Origin: Actinomycetota bacterium
GTDB lineage: Bacteria > Actinomycetota > Actinomycetes > Nanopelagicales > Nanopelagicaceae
DNA: 7,249 nt
Assembly: GCA_009703165.1 (NCBI GenBank)
Contig: WLGP01000045.1
Coordinates: 1-7,249, forward strand
Reading direction: 5' to 3'
Position 1 is the first letter of the stretch, and every line of letters starts with the position of its first letter. Shown here in pieces: positions 1 to 5,799 of the stretch. The notes below the pieces were generated by a model. The model had not been told where the DNA came from, ran no database searches, and saw only the letters and a program-made list of their open reading frames with translations. The position numbers and the translations under genes are program-made.

Positions 1-830
1 AAAGTCAGAGGACTATTGACCTTAATCAACTGCTCGCGCTCGTTTCCTTCTTCATCAATAGTTGTAACAAATGCCGAGTAATCCAATGGAATGTTGGTGG
101 CAGGATCATATGTTCCGACAAACTTATTGAGCCTTACTGAGAAGGTATTGAGTGAGGTTTCATCGGTGAGTTTGCCGAAGGTGACGGAGTCATAACTGGT
201 GGCTAAGTTAATGAAGCGCTCACCTGTAGTGATGATGGCACTTCCTCTCATTCCAAAGAGAGAGCCGAAGCTGACGCCAACGAGAATGAGAATAAGTGAG
301 AGGTGGAATAAGAGGTTACCGCTCTCGCGCAGATAACCCTTCTCCGCCGAGATTGATCCATCTTGAATACGAATACGGAAGCGCTTCTTACTTAGCCACT
401 TTTCGGCCCGCTCAAGTTCATGGCCATCGCCGGTAAATGAACTGTGGGCCTCTAACTTCTCTAGATTTTTAGGTGTCAGCGGTGGAAGTGCACGCATCGC
501 CATAAAGTGTTCAAAGGTACGGGGCAATACGCAGCCAATGAGAGAGATAAAGAGCAAGATATAGATAGCGCTAAACCAAGAGGATGCATAGACATCAAAT
601 CCACTTGCTCTATCAATCCAGCGAGCAAGCGATGGGTTTTCTACAAAGTACGTGCGAACTGCCATCGGATTCTGATTGCGTTGTGGCAATAAGGAGCCAG
701 GGATTGCAGCAACTCCGAGCATCATCAAGAGAATCAGCGCGGTACGCATGCTAGTTAACTGGCGCCACGCAAAACGGGCTAGACCAATTGCACCGATCTC
801 TGGAATCTCGACCTGATTATTTGTACTCAT
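1..830 (-). CDS. resB: ResB/Ccs1 cytochrome c biogenesis protein, N-terminal 276 codons (cut by window edge)
   Basis: ResB forms, with CcsA, the heme-handling and ligation complex of System II cytochrome c maturation in the cytoplasmic membrane. I translated this open frame by hand from the ATG at 830-828; it stays open to the window edge. Three hydrophobic segments are visible: about residues 28-48 (starting MRTALILLMMLG), 84-103 (WFSAIYILLFISLIGC) and 172-193 (NLLFHLSLILILVG, with a His at 176). A large hydrophilic domain, expected to be extracytoplasmic, begins near residue 195. The pattern TALILL...PGSLLPQR followed by a YFVENP-like stretch and then GNLLFHLSL is typical of actinobacterial ResB. 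Family members are usually about 500 residues, so roughly the C-terminal half, with the last membrane segment, lies to the left of position 1. The start overlaps the ccdA stop by 1 nt (TAATG). A ccsA gene would be expected next on the same strand. Confidence 0.93.
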   Translation of the reverse strand, partial: MSTNNQVEIPEIGAIGLARFAWRQLTSMRTALILLMMLGVAAIPGSLLPQRNQNPMAVRTYFVENPSLARWIDRASGFDVYASSWFSAIYILLFISLIGCVLPRTFEHFMAMRALPPLTPKNLEKLEAHSSFTGDGHELERAEKWLSKKRFRIRIQDGSISAEKGYLRESGNLLFHLSLILILVGVSFGSLFGMRGSAIITTGERFINLATSYDSVTFGKLTDETSLNTFSVRLNKFVGTYDPATNIPLDYSAFVTTIDEEGNEREQLIKVNSPLT

Positions 831-1555
831 TAGATCACCGGCGCAAATTCGCTAATCACAGATCGCAGATCGATCATCAGAGAGTTCCATATGCCAGTTA
901 CTTGAAGTAGACCGATGACGATCAAGAGAATTCCACCAGCCATTGAGATGGCGCGACCGTTGCGGGTAAGGAATTTTCTTAACTTCTCAGATTTGTCGAA
1001 GAATAATCCGGTTGCAATAAATGGCAGACCCAAACCTATGCAATAACCCAGAGACAAGATCGCGCCTCGGAATGCACTCGACTCGCTAAAAGCCAATGTT
1101 TGAACTGTTGCAAGCGCTGGTCCAATACATGGTGTCCAGCCGATGCCAAAGAGAAAACCGAGAACCGGTGCACCAACAAGTCCACCGGTTGTAGAAATCT
1201 TCGGGCGAAGTGTGGGCATCATGGGAAATGAACCGGCGAAGATCAGACCGAGTGCGATTGTGAATACTCCCAGCACGCGCGTGATGATCTCTTCGTGGAC
1301 AGCAATACGCGCGCCTAGTCCACCGAAGAGAACTCCGTAGGAGATAAACAGTGCAGAGAAGCCTGCGACAAAGAGAACCGAGCCGAGCAAGACTCGACCT
1401 CGCGCTTGTGAGTATCCGGCTGCATATGAAAGGTAGCCAGGAACTAAAGGCAGTACGCAGGGAGATGCAAAGGAGATAAGTCCTGCCAGAATCGAAAGAG
1501 GCAGAGCAAGAAGGATGAAGCCATCAAAGAGATTATTGACTACAAACTCAATCAT
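830..1555 (-). CDS. ccdA: CcdA-type thiol-disulfide electron transporter of cytochrome c maturation
   Basis: CcdA is a polytopic membrane protein of the DsbD-beta family. It passes electrons from cytoplasmic thioredoxin to extracytoplasmic thioredoxin-like proteins such as ResA, which keep apocytochrome CxxCH cysteines reduced. The 241-residue protein has the expected length and about six hydrophobic segments. Both signature cysteines are present: Cys33 in SFASPCVLPLVPGYLSY, and Cys142 in GIGWTPCIGPALATV. These are the redox pair, each next to the prolines that define the family. A further Cys171 lies in a later membrane segment (LGYCIGLGLPF). The start ATG overlaps the stop of the upstream lipoprotein gene by 4 nt (ATGA), and its own stop overlaps resB, so expression is probably translationally coupled. 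The neighbours confirm a role in cytochrome c assembly rather than general DsbD-type disulfide isomerisation. Confidence 0.95.
   Translation of the reverse strand: MIEFVVNNLFDGFILLALPLSILAGLISFASPCVLPLVPGYLSYAAGYSQARGRVLLGSVLFVAGFSALFISYGVLFGGLGARIAVHEEIITRVLGVFTIALGLIFAGSFPMMPTLRPKISTTGGLVGAPVLGFLFGIGWTPCIGPALATVQTLAFSESSAFRGAILSLGYCIGLGLPFIATGLFFDKSEKLRKFLTRNGRAISMAGGILLIVIGLLQVTGIWNSLMIDLRSVISEFAPVI
833..839 (-). promoter_or_regulatory. Extended Shine-Dalgarno for resB inside the ccdA 3' end
   Basis: On the minus strand the bases GGTGATC sit 2 nt before the resB ATG. They are complementary to GATCACC, the bases just 5' of the CCTCC anti-Shine-Dalgarno core at the 3' end of 16S rRNA. The short gap therefore corresponds to a normal ribosome position. 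The motif is built from the last two sense codons of ccdA (GTG ATC), just before its TAA. It supports the chosen resB start. The other genes in this operon show no comparably strong site. Confidence 0.45.
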
Positions 1556-2097
1556 GACTGCTGCACCCGCTCAATCAGAGCGCTCAATGAGCCGATAGTG
1601 ACAACGCCAGATACGCGCGCTGCCACATATCCATCACTATCAATAACAATTGTTGATGGAATTGCATTGGCAGGTAGTGAATCCTTGAAACCAATCAGAA
1701 GTGCATCATCTATCAGCGTTGGGTAGGTGATATTTCGGGTGCGGACAAAGGCTTCTGCATTGACTAAATTATCTCGAGTGAGGATGCCGATAAATTGGAC
1801 TTCAGGATATTTCTTCGAGAGTGCAACTAGGGCTGGAGCCTCTGCGCGACATGGTGAACACCATGAAGCCCACACGTTTACGACAGCAACTTTTCCTGGT
1901 TCGCGTGTGTAGTTAACGCCAGTCAGAGTCATTCCACTTAAGGCTGGGGCCTTAACGCGTGAATCTTTCTTAATGAATGTCTGAACACCGCTGCCAACAA
2001 CAAAGCTCTCTTCAGCAGTTGAATTACCTCCCCCTGAACACCCAGCAAGCAGGAGTAATGAAAGTGAGAGAGCGATCGCCGACTTAATTTGTCCCAT
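1552..2097 (-). CDS. TlpA/ResA-like thioredoxin-fold lipoprotein
   Basis: This is an extracytoplasmic thiol-disulfide oxidoreductase, most likely the ResA-like partner that takes electrons from CcdA and reduces apocytochrome c cysteines before heme attachment. The 181-residue sequence opens with a lipoprotein signal: Lys5, a hydrophobic run, then the lipobox LAGC with Cys20 as the expected lipidated residue. A Gly/Ser-rich linker (SGGGNST) follows. The thioredoxin-like domain runs from about residue 48 to the end. It has VVNVWASWCSPCRAEAP with the active-site pair Cys80-Ser-Pro-Cys83, and the cis-proline loop AIPSTIVID with Pro147. Both junctions overlap: its start shares one base with the stop of the phosphatase gene (TAATG), and its stop lies inside the ccdA start (ATGA). 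Only a weak purine run (AAAGAAAAAA) precedes its ATG. It corresponds by position to mycobacterial Rv0526. The exact substrate is inferred from context. Confidence 0.93.
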   Translation of the reverse strand: MGQIKSAIALSLSLLLLAGCSGGGNSTAEESFVVGSGVQTFIKKDSRVKAPALSGMTLTGVNYTREPGKVAVVNVWASWCSPCRAEAPALVALSKKYPEVQFIGILTRDNLVNAEAFVRTRNITYPTLIDDALLIGFKDSLPANAIPSTIVIDSDGYVAARVSGVVTIGSLSALIERVQQS

Positions 2098-2729
2098 TAT
2101 TTTTTCTTTGGTGCATCTGGCAAAAGATGGCCTGCTGGCTCAGAGTATGAAGTTCCAATGATTTCACCGTTATCATCAAAGTGAATACTGGTTACAGAGG
2201 CAAGGGTGCATTCGCGTTTTCTTGGATCGTGAAGCAGGCGGCGACCTTCGATGGCGCTGCGCAGAATCCAGATTGGAAGTTGGTGCGATACAACAATTGC
2301 ATCTTTATCTCCGGCAGCTTTACGTGCATCAAATATTGCAGCGAGCATGCGATTGATCTGCTCTACATATGGCTCTCCCCATGAAGGTTGCCATGGATTC
2401 CATAGATGTTTCCATGCAGATGGATGGCGCAGAACTCCATCACCGATTCCAAATGGTTTACCTTCGAAAACATTGGCCGCTTCGATAAGTCGTTCATCGG
2501 TTGTAATTGCAAGTGAATGCGCTGCTGCAATTGGTGCGGCTGTCTCTTGTGCGCGTTGTAGCGGTGAGACATGGAGCGCGCCGAGATTGATCCCCTTAGA
2601 CCACTGTCCGAGAACGCTCGCCATCTCTTGGCCACGATCTGAAAGTCTCCAGCCAGGTTGGCGACCGTAGAGAATCTTCTCTGGATTATGGACTTCACCA
2701 TGGCGGACCACGTGGACGCTATTGCTCAT
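2097..2729 (-). CDS. Histidine phosphatase family (phosphoglycerate mutase-like) protein
   Basis: This is a cytoplasmic phosphatase or mutase of the branch-1 histidine phosphatase superfamily, 210 residues. The catalytic motif RHGE is at residues 9-12, with His10 as the phospho-accepting nucleophile. The second phosphate-pocket arginine is Arg59 in SPLQRAQETA, the acid/base is probably Glu83, and the second histidine is His149 in VVSHQLPIW. All expected catalytic positions are intact, so an active enzyme is likely. The substrate cannot be told from sequence; the protein is too diverged to call phosphoglycerate mutase GpmA. It is the first gene of the cytochrome c maturation operon, and homologues occupy the same place in other actinobacteria (Rv0525 in M. 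tuberculosis). There hemL (Rv0524) lies upstream; here a divergent HAD phosphatase gene does. The start at 2729 is supported by a -10 box 6 nt upstream, suggesting a leaderless mRNA. Confidence 0.92.
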   Translation of the reverse strand: MSNSVHVVRHGEVHNPEKILYGRQPGWRLSDRGQEMASVLGQWSKGINLGALHVSPLQRAQETAAPIAAAHSLAITTDERLIEAANVFEGKPFGIGDGVLRHPSAWKHLWNPWQPSWGEPYVEQINRMLAAIFDARKAAGDKDAIVVSHQLPIWILRSAIEGRRLLHDPRKRECTLASVTSIHFDDNGEIIGTSYSEPAGHLLPDAPKKK

Positions 2730-2741
2730 AGGCCAACTATA
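2730..2741 (-). promoter_or_regulatory. Probable leaderless promoter (-10 box) of the phosphatase/cytochrome c maturation operon
   Basis: On the minus strand TATAGT (2741 to 2736) is a good -10 hexamer. It is followed by exactly 6 nt (TGGCCT) and then the ATG at 2729. This distance puts the transcription start on the A of the start codon, as in leaderless actinobacterial transcripts. There is no Shine-Dalgarno-like sequence before this ATG, which agrees. I see no convincing -35 box at 16-19 nt spacing. Confidence 0.6.
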
Positions 2742-2764
2742 AAGGCGAATTCAATTGCTTTCGC

Positions 2765-2776
2765 TATGGTTAGGCC
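2765..2776 (+). promoter_or_regulatory. Probable leaderless promoter (-10 box) of the HAD phosphatase gene
   Basis: TATGGT at 2765-2770 matches TANNNT. It is followed by 6 nt (TAGGCC) and the ATG at 2777, again placing the transcription start at the A of the start codon. There is no clear -35 element and no usable Shine-Dalgarno sequence. The arrangement mirrors the opposite-strand promoter 24 bp away. Confidence 0.55.
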
Positions 2777-3544
2777 ATGGCACTCGAGCAGAAGAGGGCC
2801 GCGTTCTTTGATGTAGATAACACACTCATACGTGGCTCATCTCTCTACTTCCTTGGTCGCGGGATGTACCAGCGTGGCTATTTCACAAAGGCCGATATCT
2901 CTCGCTTCGTTCTGGCAAATCTGAGATTTAGATTAACGGGAACTGAAAAGCAAGAGGAGATCATTAAATTTCAAAATGCTGCCACAAGCTTTATCGGTGG
3001 ACATAATGTCCAAGATATTCAGAATCTTGCACAAGAAATTTATGATGAATATGTATCTCCTGCGCTCTGGCAGGGAACGATTGAAATTGCAGAAGCGCAT
3101 CTACGCGATGGCGTAGAAGTGTGGCTCGTCACAGCTGCCCCTGAAGATATGGCAACGTTGATTGCAAAACGTCTTGGCTTTACAGGTGCTATTGGAAGTA
3201 AGGCTGGAATTTCAGATGGTGTCTACACCGGACAGATGAATGGACCGCTACTTCACGGTCGCGAGAAAGCAATTGCACTGACCAAGATTGCAGCAGAGCG
3301 CGGCTTTGATCTCACTCATTGTTTTGCTTATTCAGATAGCAGCAACGATCTTCCACTTCTTGAGGCAGTCGGTCACCCATCTGTAATTAACCCCGATGCA
3401 AAGTTGCGAATCTGGGCAACGCGCGAAAAGTGGCCGATTCACGATTTTCGTAGAGCGCGCAAGATCAACCGCTTCCTCGGCCCTGCCATCTCTCGCCTTG
3501 CATCCCTTGCAGCGCTCATTACACCTCGCCGCCGCTCACGGTAG
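2777..3544 (+). CDS. HAD-IB family (SerB/CicA-like) phosphatase
   Basis: This is a 255-residue haloacid dehalogenase superfamily hydrolase of subfamily IB, the group of phosphoserine phosphatase. Motif I is FFDVDNTL, with nucleophile Asp12 and acid/base Asp14. Motif II is WLVTAAP with Thr119. Motif III is probably Lys164 in HGREKAIAL. Motif IV is AYSDSSNDLPLL with the Mg-binding Asp187 and Asp191. A helical cap occupies about residues 20-105. All catalytic residues are present, so it should be an active phosphomonoesterase. The substrate is not evident; phosphoserine is possible, but paralogues of this kind are often misnamed SerB. The C-terminus adds a basic, partly hydrophobic tail (about 222-255: RRARKINRF, then a Leu/Ala-rich stretch, ending PRRRSR), which could touch membrane or nucleic acid. 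The gene is divergent from the cytochrome c operon and lies 47 bp upstream of the helicase-associated gene on the same strand. Confidence 0.92.
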   Translation: MALEQKRAAFFDVDNTLIRGSSLYFLGRGMYQRGYFTKADISRFVLANLRFRLTGTEKQEEIIKFQNAATSFIGGHNVQDIQNLAQEIYDEYVSPALWQGTIEIAEAHLRDGVEVWLVTAAPEDMATLIAKRLGFTGAIGSKAGISDGVYTGQMNGPLLHGREKAIALTKIAAERGFDLTHCFAYSDSSNDLPLLEAVGHPSVINPDAKLRIWATREKWPIHDFRRARKINRFLGPAISRLASLAALITPRRRSR

Positions 3545-3552
3545 AAAGTGAT

Positions 3553-3582
3553 TTAACGCCAGAGCCTTTCTTGCATTAATGT
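3553..3582 (+). promoter_or_regulatory. Possible weak promoter before the helicase-associated gene
   Basis: In the 47-bp gap after the HAD gene, TTAACG (3553-3558) and TAATGT (3577-3582) are separated by 18 bp and resemble -35 and -10 boxes. Transcription would start only a few bases before the ATG at 3592. A poor AGG at 3583-3585, 6 nt before the ATG, is the only Shine-Dalgarno candidate. No terminator hairpin is visible in the gap, so read-through from the HAD gene is equally possible. Confidence 0.3.
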
Positions 3583-3591
3583 AGGCAGGTT

Positions 3592-5799
3592 ATGGAAATT
3601 CGATCATTTGCCGACTACCTACGTGGGTTAGATGATGCTGGACTTTTACAACTCTTTTCACACCGCCCAGATTTAATCGCGCCAGTTCCGCCAGATATGG
3701 CAAGCCTTGCTGTTCGCGCATCCTCTGCGCCATCACTTGCACGAGCCATCGATGCTCTCAACGCTTGGCAATTTCAAGTTCTCGAAGCGTGCGCAGTTGC
3801 AGCAGAACCATTTACTGAAAAGGCAGTTGCCGCACTTACCGATAAGCCGGCTCTCTTTGTGATTCCAGGGCTGATCGAACGCGGACTTATCTATCCGGCC
3901 GATGATGGCTTGCGCATGCCAACAACTTTGCGAGAGATCTTAGGAAATGAAGTTGCACAACTTGGCCCACCGTCGATGGCAAAACTTAATCTCAAGAAAC
4001 TCAGTGATGCACCTGCTGCAGCCCTGAAAATTCTGGAAGCGATGGCATGGGGTCCACCTCGTGGAACTGTCGGCGATATCAAAAAGCCTGGAGCCGGAGT
4101 GCAATGGTGCCTGGAAGAAGGTTTCCTTATTCCATATAGCCAGACCATTGTTGTCATGCCACGAGAGGTTGCGATCGCACTTCGCGGTGGAAAGATTCAT
4201 AAAGAGCAGAAGATCAACGCACCTGAAATCTCATACTCATTTGCTGCTAAAGATAAGGTCAACGTCAATCGCGCTGCGATCGCAAATATCACCACCTTCC
4301 TGCGCTGGGTTGAAGAGGTCCTTAACTTCTGGGCACAAGAGCCACCTACCGCACTTCGCTCTGGTGGACTTGGAGTGCGCGACCTTAAAGCGCTCTCCTT
4401 GCACTTAGGTGTTGAAGAGAGTTGCGCCGCCTTCGTTGCAGAGCTCTGTTACGTCAGTGCGCTCTTAACGATCGATCCAGATGATCGAATCCTGCCCACA
4501 ACGCAATTTGATATCTGGCTTACACAACGACCATCAGCAAAGTGGTCAACGCTTGTTTCAGCGTGGCTAATTACTTCGCGAGTGAGCGGATTAGTTGGTG
4601 GAGAGAATTCAAAGAATATTGCTCCCCTTGGACCAGAGCTCGATCGCGTCAATGCAGCATCGATTCGTTCGCTCACGCTCTCGCTACTTAAAGAGAATCA
4701 AGCAGGTGCTGTCACAGCAGATTCACTGATTGCGGCCGCTCAATGGCATCGCCCTTCTAAGCGCACCGGTGGTATTCCAGCGGCCTATATCTCGTACACG
4801 CTACGAGAAGCCGAATGGCTGGGAATCACAGGACAGGCGGTGATCTCTGATTACGGCCTATCTCTTATTGCAGGTGAAGATCTCGCAGGCATTGATAAGG
4901 ATCTTCCCGAAGAAGTCGATCACATACTTATTCAGAGCGATAACACTGCAATTGCTCCAGGACCCCTTGCGCAAAATATCGCCCAAGAGATGGCACTTCT
5001 TGCAGATGTTGAATCTCGCGGTGGAGCGACAGTCTTTAGATTTACCGATGCAACTATCCGCAGGGCCCTCGATCATGGCAAGACGGGTGAAGAGCTGACG
5101 AAATTTCTCAAGGCGACCTCGAAGACTCCGATGCCACAGCCACTTGAATATCTCATCGCAGATGTTGCAAAGAAACATGGCAAGTTACGTATCGGCTCAA
5201 CCACCTCATTTATCCGTTGTGAAGATCAATCAGTGATTGCATCAATCATGGGTGATAAGAAGTTAGATGGCATGGGCTTTAGAAAGATTGCCCCAGAGGT
5301 AATCATCTCTGACCTTGAAGTAGATGATGCAGTCAATATCTTGAGAAATGCTGGCTACCTTCCTGCTGTAGAAGACGGTAAAGGAATTCTTCTGACCGGC
5401 CCTCGCATCATGCGCGCCCAGACAAAGGCGCGACCACCGCGAATTGTTGGTGAGATCGATATTCCAGATGAGATCGCACTCTCTGGTGCGCTACGCACAC
5501 TACGTACTGGTGAGAAGTCGAGCCACCGTCAGAGCACGCTGCGCAATATCACTGCATCTGCTTTAGGTGAACTTCCGCGCACCACAGCAAATGAAACACT
5601 CGAACTTTTAAGTCATCACCTGACACACTCCCCTGAGAAATCTCTTTCGATCGGTTATGCCGATAACAATGGATTGATTTCTCATCGCATCATCGATCCG
5701 CTCAAACTCTCTGCTGGCACCCTTCTTGCCCGCGATCACGCAACGGGTGAGATCACCACCTTTAGAATCGCTCGAATTACGGGGGTAGCATCGCTATGA
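3592..5799 (+). CDS. Helicase-associated protein (Helicase_C_3-type, Rv0862c-like) with WYL-like C-terminal end
   Basis: This 735-residue protein belongs to the actinobacterial family annotated as helicase-associated or XPB/Ssl2-like N-terminal domain protein. The N-terminus (about residues 5-80: LRGLDDAGLLQLFSHRPDL, then a run of short helices with ALNAWQFQVLEA) looks like the family's helical/winged-helix region. Residues about 444-600 carry the diagnostic block: HILIQSDNTAIAPGPL, then LLADVESRGGATVFRF, PMPQPLEYLIADVAKKHG and an FIRCEDQ segment. The end (about 683-735: SLSIGYADNNG, then IIDPLKLSAGTLLAR and TTFRIARITGV) resembles the final strands of a WYL domain. No Walker A or DEAD-type motif is visible, so it is not itself a motor. 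Family members lie beside XPB in actinobacteria, and here xpb is two genes downstream in the same overlapping operon. A role as XPB partner in DNA repair or transcription is inference. The stop overlaps the next start by 4 nt (ATGA). Confidence 0.88.
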   Translation: MEIRSFADYLRGLDDAGLLQLFSHRPDLIAPVPPDMASLAVRASSAPSLARAIDALNAWQFQVLEACAVAAEPFTEKAVAALTDKPALFVIPGLIERGLIYPADDGLRMPTTLREILGNEVAQLGPPSMAKLNLKKLSDAPAAALKILEAMAWGPPRGTVGDIKKPGAGVQWCLEEGFLIPYSQTIVVMPREVAIALRGGKIHKEQKINAPEISYSFAAKDKVNVNRAAIANITTFLRWVEEVLNFWAQEPPTALRSGGLGVRDLKALSLHLGVEESCAAFVAELCYVSALLTIDPDDRILPTTQFDIWLTQRPSAKWSTLVSAWLITSRVSGLVGGENSKNIAPLGPELDRVNAASIRSLTLSLLKENQAGAVTADSLIAAAQWHRPSKRTGGIPAAYISYTLREAEWLGITGQAVISDYGLSLIAGEDLAGIDKDLPEEVDHILIQSDNTAIAPGPLAQNIAQEMALLADVESRGGATVFRFTDATIRRALDHGKTGEELTKFLKATSKTPMPQPLEYLIADVAKKHGKLRIGSTTSFIRCEDQSVIASIMGDKKLDGMGFRKIAPEVIISDLEVDDAVNILRNAGYLPAVEDGKGILLTGPRIMRAQTKARPPRIVGEIDIPDEIALSGALRTLRTGEKSSHRQSTLRNITASALGELPRTTANETLELLSHHLTHSPEKSLSIGYADNNGLISHRIIDPLKLSAGTLLARDHATGEITTFRIARITGVASL

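Noticed and set aside
507..692. Plus-strand open frame of 61 codons inside resB
   Set aside because: It is fully covered by the minus-strand ResB frame, whose membrane segments and family motifs are clear. The product looks like no known protein.
2251..2670. Plus-strand open frame of 139 codons opposite the histidine phosphatase
   Set aside because: The minus-strand frame holds intact RHGE and SHQ catalytic motifs. The opposite frame has a low-complexity Ser/Arg/Cys-rich product and no ribosome site.
3545..3591. Intrinsic terminator after the HAD gene
   Set aside because: I found no GC-rich stem followed by a T-run in this 47-bp gap.
5071..5097. A GKTGEE string in the 735-residue protein that looks like a Walker A motif
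   Set aside because: It reads DHGKTGEEL, lacking the GxxxxGK[ST] spacing, and lies in the middle of the conserved Helicase_C_3-type block. No Walker B or DEAD-type motif accompanies it.
4858..5178. Minus-strand open frame of 106 codons inside the helicase-associated gene
   Set aside because: It is antisense to the most conserved part of the 735-residue protein, and its Cys- and Lys-rich translation is typical of a shadow frame.
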